From the NCBI RefSeq assembly GCF_036347135.1, contig NZ_CP108938.1:5642001-5706000 (forward strand): a DNA stretch of 64,000 bases, given 5' to 3'. Within the stretch, counting starts at the first letter, position 1, and every line of letters starts with the position of its first letter. The notes under the pieces are model-generated. The model was not told where the DNA came from. It was given only the letters and a program-made list of their open reading frames with translations, and made no database searches. Below, piece after piece: positions 37,351 through 45,963 of the stretch. This DNA comes from Streptomyces sp. NBC_00775 (GTDB lineage Bacteria; Actinomycetota; Actinomycetes; Streptomycetales; Streptomycetaceae). Made by a program: the position numbers and the translations under genes.

Positions 37351-37869
37351 GTGCGCGCCTTGTACGTACCCGTCCGTCTTGCCGCCGCGGTCATGGTCGT
37401 CGCCGCTGCCGCCGGTTGTATGAGCGTGGGTGACGACGGGGGGCGGCCCGGGCCCTCGCACTCGGCGGGGCAGCGGGGCGGCGAGGCGCCCGACGGCGGG
37501 TCCGCGGTGAGCGGGGGCGGTGTCGGGTTCCATGGGGGCAAGGGGGCGAAGGGTGCCGGCGCCTCGGCCGAGCCGGGGGAGTCCGCGTCCGGGGAGGCGT
37601 CCGCGTCGGCGTCGGCGTCCGGGGGCGTGAAGCCGTCCGCCAAGGCTCCGGGCAAGGGCGGGAAGGGGGGCACGCAGACCTCCGCGCCGCCGCAGGGGGA
37701 GCCGAGTGCCACGCCCCCGTCGACGGAGCCGTCGCCCCCGCCGCCGCCCGTGTCGTCACCCCCGGCGTCCGATCCGGCCACGGCGGAGCCGTCGTCGTCC
37801 GCGCATGAGCAGCAGTCGACGCAGCTGGTGGAGCGGGAGCCGGCACCGCAGGCGGGCGAACCGGCGTAG
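37351..37869 (+). CDS. Putative low-complexity lipoprotein
   Basis: 172 aa starting at GTG 37351, with GGAGG nine bases upstream. The signal sequence VRALYVPVRLAAAVMVVAAA ends in lipobox AAGC (about residue 25), then MSVGDDGG. The mature part is nearly all Gly, Ser, Ala, Pro and Lys (SASGEASASASASGG, PSTEPSPPPPPVSSPP) and probably spans the wall as a disordered tether. No folded domain is visible. It could be an over-called frame because composition alone can keep frames open; the lipobox and ribosome-binding site support it. Confidence 0.6.
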   Translation: MRALYVPVRLAAAVMVVAAAAGCMSVGDDGGRPGPSHSAGQRGGEAPDGGSAVSGGGVGFHGGKGAKGAGASAEPGESASGEASASASASGGVKPSAKAPGKGGKGGTQTSAPPQGEPSATPPSTEPSPPPPPVSSPPASDPATAEPSSSAHEQQSTQLVEREPAPQAGEPA

Positions 37870-38155
37870 GCGGGCGGCGGGGAAGGACCGAGGGCCCCGG
37901 GGAATACGCTCGACCCCAGCAGGCGTTACCCCTCCCGTACGTGCCTGACCTGCCCCTTTGAGGGTCAGTTTGCCTTCAGGGGTGGAGGGTGCGTATGGTA
38001 GTAGATCGTTTGATCCCAATTGCCCGGCGCCAATGCAGAGAGCGTCGCGTGGCGCGTACTCTCCCTTGCCGTGGCCGGACCGCATAGAGGCGGTCGATTG
38101 CGACTTCACGGAGTTTGGGCGCGTGCCGAAGAACTCCGGAAGGTTCGCATTTCGC
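37870..38155 (+). promoter_or_regulatory. Leader region of the DEAD-box helicase gene
   Basis: No gene. Promoter-like AT-rich bases TAGTAGATCGTTTGATCCC lie near 37998. The remaining 150 bases before the helicase ATG would be a long 5' leader containing GC-rich blocks. Long, autoregulated leaders are common for cold-shock-type DEAD-box genes, so a regulatory leader is plausible. Confidence 0.4.
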
Positions 38156-40369
38156 ATGTCTGTTTCCAGTACTGATCACGTCGTCGTGCCCGAGAACAAC
38201 GAGAACGACAACACCGACAGCGTCATCGAGGTCGTTGAGACCGTCGAGACCGTCGAGTCCGCTCCCGAGGTCACCTTCGCCACTCTCGGTCTCCCCGAGG
38301 GTGTCGTCCGCAAGCTCGCACAGAACGGCGTGACCACCCCCTTCCCGATCCAGGCGGCGACCATCCCGGACGCCCTGGCCGGCAAGGACATCCTCGGCCG
38401 CGGTCGCACCGGCTCCGGCAAGACCCTCTCCTTCGGTCTGCCGCTGCTCGCCCAGCTGGCCGGCGGCCACACCGACAAGAAGAAGCCCCGCGGCGTCATC
38501 CTCACGCCGACCCGTGAGCTCGCGATGCAGGTCGCGGACGCCCTCCAGCCGTACGGCGACGTCCTCGGCCTGAAGATGAAGGTCGTCTGCGGCGGTACGT
38601 CGATGGGCAACCAGATCTACGCCCTGGAGCGCGGCGTCGACATCCTCGTCGCCACCCCGGGCCGTCTGCGCGACATCATCAACCGCGGCGCCTGCTCGCT
38701 GGAGAACACCCAGATCGCCGTCCTCGACGAGGCCGACCAGATGTCCGACCTGGGCTTCCTGCCCGAGGTCACGGAACTGCTCGACCAGGTGCCCGCCGGC
38801 GGCCAGCGCATGCTGTTCTCGGCCACGATGGAGAACGAGATCTCCACGCTGGTCAAGCGCTACCTGACCAACCCGGTCACGCACGAGGTCGACAGCGCCC
38901 AGGGCAACGTCACGACCATGTCGCACCACATCCTCATCGTGAAGCCCAAGGACAAGGCGCCGGTCACCGCCGCGATCGCCTCCCGCAAGGGCCGCACGAT
39001 CATCTTCGTCCGCACCCAGCTGGGCGCCGACCGCATCGCCGAGCAGCTGCGTGACGCCGGTGTGAAGGCCGACGCGCTGCACGGCGGCATGACGCAGGGC
39101 GCCCGCACCCGGACGCTGGCCGACTTCAAGGACGGTTACGTCAACGCGCTCGTCGCGACCGACGTCGCCGCCCGCGGTATCCACGTCGACGGGATCGACC
39201 TGGTCCTGAACGTGGACCCGGCCGGCGACCACAAGGACTACCTGCACCGCTCCGGCCGTACCGCTCGCGCGGGCCGCTCCGGCACCGTCGTGTCGCTGTC
39301 CCTGCCGCACCAGCGTCGTCAGATCTTCCGGCTGATGGAGGACGCGGGCGTCGACGCCGCGCGTCACATCATCAACTCCGGTACGGCCTTCGAGCCCGAG
39401 GTCGCCGAGATCACCGGCGCCCGTTCGATGACCGAGGTCCAGGCCCAGTCGGCGGGCGACGCCGCGCAGCAGGCCGAGCGCGAGGTCTCGCAGCTCACGA
39501 AGGAGCTGGAGCGCGCGCAGCGTCGTGCGGTCGAGCTGCGTGGGGAGGCCGACCGCCTGGTCGCCCGTGCCGCGCGTGAGCGGGGCGACGACCCGGAGGT
39601 GGCCGTCGCCGCTGCCGCCGAGGCCGCCGCCGAGCAGGCCGTCGTCGAGGCCCCGGCCGCCGAGGCCGTCGCCGCCGAGCCGGCCGAGCGTCCCGCGTAC
39701 GAGCCGCGTCAGCGCCGCGACGAGCGGGGCAACTACGAGCGTCGTGACAACGACCGTGGCGGCTTCCGCCGTGACGACAACCGTGGTGGCGGCTTCAACC
39801 GCGACGACCGCGGCGGCCGTCGTGACGACCGTGGCGGCGATCGTGGTGGTTTCCGTCGTGACGACAACCGTGGTGGCGGTTTCAACCGCGATGACCGTGG
39901 CGGCCGTTCTTTCGAGCGTCGTGACGACAACCGCGGCGGTGGCTTCAACCGCGACAACCGTGGTGGCGGCTTCCGTCGTGACGACAACCGTGGTGGCGGT
40001 TTCAACCGCGATGACCGTGGCGGCCGTTCTTTCGAGCGTCGTGACGACAACCGTGGTGGCGGCTTCAACCGCGATGACCGTGGCGGCCGTTCTTTCGAGC
40101 GTCGTGACGACAACCGTGGTGGCGGCTTCAACCGTGACGACCGTGGCGGCCGTTCTTTCGAGCGTCGTGACGAGCGCGGCGGCCACCGTGGCAGCGACCG
40201 TCCCTTCAACCGTGACCGTCAGGGCGACCGTCCCGCGGGCGGCAGCTTCCGCTCCGGCCACGACCGCCCGCAGGGCCGTCGCGACGACCACCGCGGCACG
40301 GGCACGGGTACCGGCACCGGTTCCTTCGGCCGCCGTGACGACAAGCCGCGCTGGAAGCGCAACGGCTGA
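38156..40369 (+). CDS. DEAD-box ATP-dependent RNA helicase with RGG-repeat tail
   Basis: 737 aa starting at ATG 38156 (MSVSSTDHVVVPENNENDNT). The helicase core spans about residues 40-420: Q-motif in TTPFPIQAATIPDAL, Walker A GRTGSGKT, PTRELA, TPGRL, DEADQM, FSATM, FVRTQLGADRIAEQL, ATDVAARGIHVDG and HRSGRTARAGRSG. After a helical linker (about 430-520) comes a long Arg/Gly/Asp-rich tail with near-identical repeats (NRGGGFNRDDRGGRSFER). Such tails bind RNA and favour condensates or degradosome-like assemblies. RhlE/DeaD-like roles in ribosome assembly or cold adaptation are likely. Confidence 0.95.
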   Translation: MSVSSTDHVVVPENNENDNTDSVIEVVETVETVESAPEVTFATLGLPEGVVRKLAQNGVTTPFPIQAATIPDALAGKDILGRGRTGSGKTLSFGLPLLAQLAGGHTDKKKPRGVILTPTRELAMQVADALQPYGDVLGLKMKVVCGGTSMGNQIYALERGVDILVATPGRLRDIINRGACSLENTQIAVLDEADQMSDLGFLPEVTELLDQVPAGGQRMLFSATMENEISTLVKRYLTNPVTHEVDSAQGNVTTMSHHILIVKPKDKAPVTAAIASRKGRTIIFVRTQLGADRIAEQLRDAGVKADALHGGMTQGARTRTLADFKDGYVNALVATDVAARGIHVDGIDLVLNVDPAGDHKDYLHRSGRTARAGRSGTVVSLSLPHQRRQIFRLMEDAGVDAARHIINSGTAFEPEVAEITGARSMTEVQAQSAGDAAQQAEREVSQLTKELERAQRRAVELRGEADRLVARAARERGDDPEVAVAAAAEAAAEQAVVEAPAAEAVAAEPAERPAYEPRQRRDERGNYERRDNDRGGFRRDDNRGGGFNRDDRGGRRDDRGGDRGGFRRDDNRGGGFNRDDRGGRSFERRDDNRGGGFNRDNRGGGFRRDDNRGGGFNRDDRGGRSFERRDDNRGGGFNRDDRGGRSFERRDDNRGGGFNRDDRGGRSFERRDERGGHRGSDRPFNRDRQGDRPAGGSFRSGHDRPQGRRDDHRGTGTGTGTGSFGRRDDKPRWKRNG
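39760..40190 (+). repeat. In-gene tandem repeats encoding RGG tail
   Basis: DNA-level repeats inside the helicase gene. A 63-base unit (21 codons, containing RDDNRGGGFNRDDRGGRSFE) occurs about three times in a row from 39990 to 40180, plus partial and interspersed copies upstream. Near-identity at synonymous sites points to recent expansion. Confidence 0.9.
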
Positions 40370-40435
40370 CCGCAGAGGCTGACGGCAGCAGCTGATCGCA
40401 ACAGCTGACTGTCGCCGCCGACGCGGATCGGCTTT

Positions 40436-40471
40436 CGAGGGCCCGTACGACTTCGGTCGTACGGGCCCTCG
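40436..40471 (+). terminator. Terminator after the DEAD-box helicase
   Basis: 16-bp perfect arms (CGAGGGCCCGTACGAC and complement) closed by a TTCG tetraloop, 67 bases after the stop codon. Confidence 0.88.
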
Positions 40472-40655
40472 GGCGTTTCCGGGGGCGCTGCAACCGCTCT
40501 CTTTTCCCTTTCGCCACCTGTGTAACCGCTGTTAGCATCCAGCGACTTGCATGGTGGGAGCGCGGCCGAGGGGGTTTCGGCGCGGCTGCGCACAGGGTGC
40601 GGGGAGGATCTGTCTCCAGCCGCCATGCCGTTCTCGTTTCCCTGGGGAGGGACCC

Positions 40656-42809
40656 TTGACTCGGCGCGTGCGCGCACGCTCTTCGGCGACCCGGCGCGGC
40701 CGGATCGCCCTCACTCTGGTGGGCCTGGCAGCCTTGGGCGCCGGTTCGCTGACCACCGCGGTTCCGGCGGCGGCGGACGTCACGCCGACGCCCGTCCAGA
40801 CGGACGGCGTGTGGGGCATCGACTACGCGGGCGGCTTTCTGACCACCGTGGAGAACACCCCGAGCGGCTACCAGTGGGTGATCGGCCGTCAGATCTCGCC
40901 CGACGGCGCCGACGTACTGGAGAAGACGGACCGCGGCTTCGCCGACGTCTTCGCGGACGGCAGCCATGTGCAGAGGGTGCCGTGCGACGCCGGAACGTGC
41001 GTACCGATGCGGTCCACCGGCAATCAGCATGTCGGATACTTCGCGGTCGACGAGTACGGCAAGCAGCGCGCGCAGATCTGGCTGACCAGGGACAGTTTGC
41101 ACTCGGTCGACGAACCGGCGGTGACGGGTGGCCGCTTCGTGGATGCCACCGGCCGCTACTTCGTCTACGAGGCCACCTCGACCGGCAAGCAGTACGTCGA
41201 CGCCGTGAGCCCCTACCGCTCCGAGGACGTACGGCTCACCCGTTCCGTCACCGCCGCCTCCGTGTGGGGCTCGCTGCTGTGGACGCCCGGCTCGGGCAAC
41301 GGGACCGTCACCGCGTACGACCTGGAGCAGAAGAAGACGGTCGGGACCGTGGCCACCGGTGCGCCCTGCACGGTCAAGGAGCTCCAGGTCGTGGGCCGCT
41401 GGATCTACTGGAACTGCGGCCCGGCCGGCGCCGCGGGCGTCTACGACCGTACGACGAAGAAGACCGTCACGGTCCCCTCCGGCCCCGCGCTGGTCGGCGA
41501 CGGCTACCTCGTCCAGCACGACCGCGGCGCCGGGAAGCTGATGCTGACGGACTACCACGGCGGAACGGCCGCGCCCGCCAGAGCGGTCGCCGACCTGCCG
41601 GCCGGGAACACGGCCGACCAGCGGCGTCTTACCTGGACGGTGGACAAGTTCGGCGGCGACATCGCGTACGTCGACCAGGACAAGGCGATCCGGATCGTGC
41701 CGAGCGGGGTGCCCACCCAGTCGCTCGCGAAGATCGAGTCGGACGTGGACGGCGGACTCGTGGACGTCAGGGCCGGCGTCTCGGGCAGCCTCACCTGGGA
41801 CAGCTTCTGGCAGCTGAACAAGCCCGCCGACTGGACCTTCACGGTGAAGGACGCCCAGGGCCGCACCGACCGCACCATCAAGGGCAGCGGTACGTCGATC
41901 GACCTCTCCTGGGACGGGAAGACGGACTCGGGCGCCTACGCGTACAACGGTCCCAAGACCTGGACGCTGACGGCCACCGCCGCCGAGGGCTCCGGTACGT
42001 TCACCACGAGCGGGAAGTTCGCGCTCACCGGCGGCCTCCAGGGCCACCACGACCAGGGCGGCTACAGCTACGGCGAACTGGTCACCCTCAACTCCTCGGG
42101 CGGCCTCACCCTCCACTACACCAAGGGCAAGGGCACCTTCGACTGGAAGCAGTCCGAGTCCGGCTGGCCCGCCGGGACGCTCGGCGTCCCGTTCGGCGAC
42201 ATGGGCAGCGACCGGTGCGCCGAGCTGCTCGTCCGGATGCCGGGAGGCGAACTGCGCCGGTACGCGGGCAAGTGCGGCAGCGGCGCCTACGCCCCGTCCA
42301 GCAGCCACACCTCACTCGGCACCGGCTGGAACGCGTACAACGTGCTCACCGCGCCCGGCGACCTCACCGGCGACGGCCGCACCGACCTGCTGGCACGCAA
42401 GGCGTCCACCGGCGACCTCTACCTGTTCGCCAATGACGGCGCGGGCAAGCTGAAGGCGGGCGTGAAGATCCGCTCGGCGTGGACGGGCTACACGAAGATC
42501 GTGGGCGCCGGGGACCTCAACGGCGACGGTTACGGGGACGTCCTGGCGCGAGCCAAGGACGGCACGCTCTACCGCTACGACGGCCGGGGTGACGGCACGC
42601 TCAAGGACCGCGTGAAGCTCTTCTCCGACTGGGGCGGCTCGTACAACGCGATCGTCGGCGTCGGCGACATCACCGGCGACGGGAAGAACGACCTGGTCGT
42701 GCGGGACACCTCCGGCAACCTCTACCGCAACGACGGCAAGGGGAACGGATCGTTCGGCTCGCGGGTGAAGATCGCCACCGGCTGGCAGAGTTACAAGGGC
42801 CTTTTTTAG
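40656..42809 (+). CDS. Secreted FG-GAP/VCBS repeat protein
   Basis: About 717 aa. TTG 40656 is chosen because GGGGAGGG lies just upstream and it gives a normal signal peptide (LTRRVRARSSATRRGRIALT, hydrophobic LVGLAALGAGSLTTAVPAAA, cleavage near AAA-D). Residues about 45-360 look like a beta-propeller. An Ig-like FlgD-type segment follows (WTFTVKDAQGRTDRTIKGSG, LSWDGKTDSGAYAYN). Three C-terminal FG-GAP repeats end the protein, with calcium-binding cores DLTGDGRTDLL, DLNGDGYGDVL and DITGDGKNDLV. It is probably an extracellular binding or adhesive protein; the ligand is unknown. Confidence 0.9.
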   Translation: MTRRVRARSSATRRGRIALTLVGLAALGAGSLTTAVPAAADVTPTPVQTDGVWGIDYAGGFLTTVENTPSGYQWVIGRQISPDGADVLEKTDRGFADVFADGSHVQRVPCDAGTCVPMRSTGNQHVGYFAVDEYGKQRAQIWLTRDSLHSVDEPAVTGGRFVDATGRYFVYEATSTGKQYVDAVSPYRSEDVRLTRSVTAASVWGSLLWTPGSGNGTVTAYDLEQKKTVGTVATGAPCTVKELQVVGRWIYWNCGPAGAAGVYDRTTKKTVTVPSGPALVGDGYLVQHDRGAGKLMLTDYHGGTAAPARAVADLPAGNTADQRRLTWTVDKFGGDIAYVDQDKAIRIVPSGVPTQSLAKIESDVDGGLVDVRAGVSGSLTWDSFWQLNKPADWTFTVKDAQGRTDRTIKGSGTSIDLSWDGKTDSGAYAYNGPKTWTLTATAAEGSGTFTTSGKFALTGGLQGHHDQGGYSYGELVTLNSSGGLTLHYTKGKGTFDWKQSESGWPAGTLGVPFGDMGSDRCAELLVRMPGGELRRYAGKCGSGAYAPSSSHTSLGTGWNAYNVLTAPGDLTGDGRTDLLARKASTGDLYLFANDGAGKLKAGVKIRSAWTGYTKIVGAGDLNGDGYGDVLARAKDGTLYRYDGRGDGTLKDRVKLFSDWGGSYNAIVGVGDITGDGKNDLVVRDTSGNLYRNDGKGNGSFGSRVKIATGWQSYKGLF

Positions 42810-42868
42810 GCCACACCGCTTCCTGAATTGGCGCATGTCGTGCCCCTGGCAAGGGAATCGCTGGGGGC

Positions 42869-44404
42869 ATGACAGATGACGCCATAGCGAGTGGGCTGTC
42901 GGACGAAGAACGGCTTGCCCAGCTCGGCTATACGCAGGTTCTCGCCCGCCGCATGTCGGCGTTCTCCAACTACGCGGTCTCCTTCACGATCATCTCGGTC
43001 CTGTCGGGGTGTCTGACGCTGTATCTGTTCGGCATGAACACCGGCGGCCCCGCCGTGATCACCTGGGGCTGGGTCGCGGTCGGACTGATGACGCTGTTCG
43101 TGGGGCTGTCCATGGCCGAGATCTGTTCGGCCTATCCGACCTCGGCCGGGCTGTACTTCTGGGCGCACCGGCTCGCCCCGCCCCGCAGCGCGGCCGCCTG
43201 GGCCTGGTTCACGGGCTGGTTCAACGTCCTCGGCCAGATCGCGGTGACCGCCGGCATCGACTTCGGCGCCGCGTCCTTCCTGGGCGCCTATCTGAACCTC
43301 CAGTTCGACTTCAAGGTGACACCGGGCCGCACGGTCCTCCTCTTCGCCGGGATCCTGGTCCTGCACGGCCTCCTGAACACCTTCGGCGTCCGGATCGTCG
43401 CCCTCCTCAACAGCATCAGCGTGTGGTGGCACGTGGTGGGCGTCGGGGTCATCGTGGGCGCGCTCGCCTTCGTACCGGACCACCACCAGTCGGCGTCCTT
43501 CGTGTTCACGGAGTTCGTCAACAAAACGGGCTGGGGCAGCGGCGTGTACGTCGTCCTCATCGGTCTGCTGATGGCCCAGTACACGTTCACCGGATACGAC
43601 GCCTCCGCCCATATGACGGAGGAGACCCACGACGCCGCCACGGCCGGCCCGAAGGGCATCGTGCAGTCCATCTGGACGTCGTGGATCGCCGGCTTCGTAC
43701 TGCTCCTCGGCTTCACCTTCGCCATCCAGTCGTACGACAAGGAGCTGGGCTCGGCGACGGGCGCGCCCCCGGCCCAGATCCTGCTCGACGCGCTGGGCGC
43801 CACGGCCGGGAAGCTCCTCCTCCTGGTCGTCATCGGCGCACAGCTCTTCTGCGGGATGGCATCGGTCACCGCCAACAGCCGCATGATCTACGCCTTTTCG
43901 CGCGACGGCGCACTGCCCTTCTCGCACCTCTGGCACACGGTCAGCCCGCGCACCCGGACACCGGTCGCGGCCGTATGGCTGGCGGCGCTGTCCGCACTCG
44001 TCCTCGGCCTCCCGTACCTGATCAACTACGCGGCCTACGCCGCCGTGACCTCGATCGCGGTCATCGGGCTCTACGTCGCGTACGTCATCCCGACGCTGCT
44101 GCGGGTGCGCAAGGGCGACGCCTTCGAGCGCGGGCCCTGGCACCTGGGCCGCTGGTCCCGTCCCGTGGGCGTGGTCGCCGTCGCCTGGGTGGCCGTCATC
44201 ACGGTCCTGTTCATGCTGCCCCAGGTCTCGCCGGTCACCTGGGAGACCTTCAACTACGCCCCGATCGCCGTCCTCGTCGTCCTCGGCTTCGCGGCGACCT
44301 GGTGGCTGGCCTCGGCCCGCCACTGGTTCCTCAACCCCGACCACCACCGCACGATCGCCCGCGAGGCGGCCCGCAAGGGCGCGCCCGAACCGGTCGATCC
44401 GTAA
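42869..44404 (+). CDS. APC-family amino acid permease
   Basis: 511 aa with 12 hydrophobic segments. The N-terminus has the family signature LAQLGYTQVLARRMSAFSNY, followed by SFTIISVLSGCLTLYLFGMN and the APC consensus GLSMAEICSAYPTSAGLYFW. The later QYTFTGYDASAHMTEETHDA loop is typical of GABA/choline/basic amino acid permeases (BAT1-like). The substrate cannot be fixed from sequence. The ATG at 42869 has weak GGGGGC upstream. It is a single gene ending 120 bases before tRNA-Lys. Confidence 0.95.
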   Translation: MTDDAIASGLSDEERLAQLGYTQVLARRMSAFSNYAVSFTIISVLSGCLTLYLFGMNTGGPAVITWGWVAVGLMTLFVGLSMAEICSAYPTSAGLYFWAHRLAPPRSAAAWAWFTGWFNVLGQIAVTAGIDFGAASFLGAYLNLQFDFKVTPGRTVLLFAGILVLHGLLNTFGVRIVALLNSISVWWHVVGVGVIVGALAFVPDHHQSASFVFTEFVNKTGWGSGVYVVLIGLLMAQYTFTGYDASAHMTEETHDAATAGPKGIVQSIWTSWIAGFVLLLGFTFAIQSYDKELGSATGAPPAQILLDALGATAGKLLLLVVIGAQLFCGMASVTANSRMIYAFSRDGALPFSHLWHTVSPRTRTPVAAVWLAALSALVLGLPYLINYAAYAAVTSIAVIGLYVAYVIPTLLRVRKGDAFERGPWHLGRWSRPVGVVAVAWVAVITVLFMLPQVSPVTWETFNYAPIAVLVVLGFAATWWLASARHWFLNPDHHRTIAREAARKGAPEPVDP

Positions 44405-44525
44405 CCTTGCGCGCTTTTGGCGTGGCCGGGTCGCCGATACCCGATCGGAGTCCCGGCCTCGTCCGGCTATGCTCGGGGATGCATCGGCACGGGCCGGTGC
44501 GGCGCATCGGCGTCGGCCGGTGCGT

Positions 44526-44598
44526 GGACCCTTAGCTCAATTGGCAGAGCAGTGGACTTTTAATCCATTGGTTGTGGGTTCGAGTCCCACAGGGTCTA
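44526..44598 (+). tRNA. tRNA-Lys(TTT)
   Basis: 73 nt with anticodon loop CTTTTAA (TTT), D-arm GCTC/GAGC and T-loop TTCGAGT. Acceptor GGACCCT pairs with AGGGTCT, giving a G1-U72 wobble at the end. Discriminator A; CCA is not encoded (CCG). A -10-like TATGCT lies at about 44467. Confidence 0.95.
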
Positions 44599-44602
44599 CC
44601 GG

Positions 44603-44639
44603 GAAGCCCCAGCTCAGAGCACGTCTGAGCTGGGGCTTC
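44603..44639 (+). terminator. Terminator after tRNA-Lys
   Basis: Perfect 16-bp arms at 44603-44618 and 44624-44639, followed by a TTTTT run at 44644-44648. Confidence 0.92.
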
Positions 44640-44742
44640 GGTGTTTTTGGGCGTCTGGAGACCGTTGCCGCCCGTTCTCTGCTCAGACCTCCGGGCCTGA
44701 GAGGATCGCCAGGAAGGACCGTACGAATCAGGGGTGGGGAAC

Positions 44743-44937
44743 ATGGCCGTTCTGGTGCTGCTCGGCATCTTGGCGCTCGCCGTCGGCGGGTGCGTATGTG
44801 TGGTGTGGGCCCAGCGCGGCGGGCCCCGCTGGGTCCGTGTCGTGGCGACCGTGACGCTCACCGCGGGGGAACTGCTGCGTAGCTCCGAGAAGAAGCGGCG
44901 CCGGAGCCCGAACCGGACCAGCGGCGACGGCGACTAG
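44743..44937 (+). CDS. Small single-helix membrane protein
   Basis: 64 aa from ATG 44743, preceded by GGGGTGGGGA. One hydrophobic helix (VLVLLGILALAVGGCVCVVW, residues 3-22) is followed by a basic, Ser-rich cytoplasmic tail (SSEKKRRRSPNRTSGDGD). No family recognised. Codon bias is normal. Confidence 0.6.
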   Translation: MAVLVLLGILALAVGGCVCVVWAQRGGPRWVRVVATVTLTAGELLRSSEKKRRRSPNRTSGDGD

Positions 44938-45013
44938 AAACCGCGCCAAGAGTGTGCGGTCATCGTTGCCAAATCCCGTTGCGATGCTGCCGAGTTGGGG
45001 AGAGTCTCTGCGC

Positions 45014-45562
45014 ATGGAGTTCCTCTGCTACCACCGCGATAGGCCCGGCTCGGGCACGTTGCGCGACAAGCTGCTGGAAGAGCACTGGTCGTACATGGAC
45101 CGGTACGCGGCGGAGATGATCGCTCGCGGCCCGACCATCGCCGACGACGGCGACACGGCCACCGGCAGTGTGCACATCGTCGACCTGCCGGATCCCGCTG
45201 CCGCCCGCGCGTTCGCCTTCGACGAGCCCAACTATCAGGCCGGCGTGTACCGGGACGTGCTGCTGCGCCGGTGGCGCAACATGCTGGGGCGCACCATGTG
45301 GGATTTCCCTGGTGGCCGGACCGGTGGCAACCGGTATCTGGTGCTCGGCCTCGGCTCGGAGCACGCCGTCGACCTCGTCGTGCCGCCCGACCGTGACGAG
45401 CTGATCGCGTACGGGCCACTGCTGTCCGACGACGGCGCCACCTGGCTGGGCACGGCGGTGCTGGTCCGGGCCCCGGACACGGACACGGCACGCGCCGTCC
45501 TGAGCCCGGACCGGTATGCCGACATCGAGGTCCACAACTGGCAGTTCGGCGGGCGGTCGTGA
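45014..45562 (+). CDS. Tandem YCII-domain protein
   Basis: 182 aa from ATG 45014 (MEFLCYHRDRPGSGTLRDKL). Two YCII-like ferredoxin-fold repeats are visible: the first around EEHWSYMDRYAAEMIARGPTI with the conserved His, then DGDTATGSVHIVDLPDPAAA; the second around DRDELIAYGPLLSDDGATWL. YCII proteins are small putative enzymes or dimerisation modules of unclear chemistry. It stands alone on the plus strand. Confidence 0.8.
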   Translation: MEFLCYHRDRPGSGTLRDKLLEEHWSYMDRYAAEMIARGPTIADDGDTATGSVHIVDLPDPAAARAFAFDEPNYQAGVYRDVLLRRWRNMLGRTMWDFPGGRTGGNRYLVLGLGSEHAVDLVVPPDRDELIAYGPLLSDDGATWLGTAVLVRAPDTDTARAVLSPDRYADIEVHNWQFGGRS

Positions 45563-45681
45563 TGGACCAAGGACGCGCCGCGCCGACGGCACCTGGTGGT
45601 TGACCGCAGGAGCGTTCCGAACCACCGCGGTGGTTCGGGGCGTTCGGCGTCCGTCCTGGTTCCAGGCCCTGCCCTGTCGGC

Positions 45682-45963
45682 CTAGGGCCTCCCGGCCGGT
45701 CGATGTTGCAGCCAGCGGTCGGTGAGGTCGTACGCCATGGTCGCGATGTTGAGTGCGACGAGCGCCCACAGGCGCATGGGGTCCTGCGCCACGTCTCCGT
45801 GGGTGATCGCGACGGTCAGGCTTCCGGTCCCCAGCAGGGTGACGCAGCGCGTGCCGCGGGGGAACCGGACCCGGATCCAGCCCCGGTCGGCGTCGGGGTC
45901 GGGGACGGGGCCAGGAGTGGGGTCCGGGGCCGCCGGGGTCCGGTGGTCAGTCGAGGTAGTCAC
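45682..45963 (-). CDS. Small hypothetical membrane-associated protein
   Basis: About 93 aa if GTG 45963 is used; this start overlaps the preceding gene by 17 bases. A Pro-rich head (TDHRTPAAPDPTPGPVPDPD) precedes a possible beta-rich part and one amphipathic to hydrophobic helix (MRLWALVALNIATMAYDL). No family recognised. Overlap with the sigma-like gene suggests the two are co-expressed. Confidence 0.5.
   Translation of the reverse strand: MTTSTDHRTPAAPDPTPGPVPDPDADRGWIRVRFPRGTRCVTLLGTGSLTVAITHGDVAQDPMRLWALVALNIATMAYDLTDRWLQHRPAGRP

Noticed and set aside
39760..40190. Possible CRISPR or minisatellite outside a gene
   Set aside because: Repeats are in frame and encode the helicase tail.
37976..40291. 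A 771-codon minus-strand Val/Thr-rich frame opposite the DEAD-box gene
   Set aside because: Produced by the RGG repeats read backwards; no independent evidence of coding.
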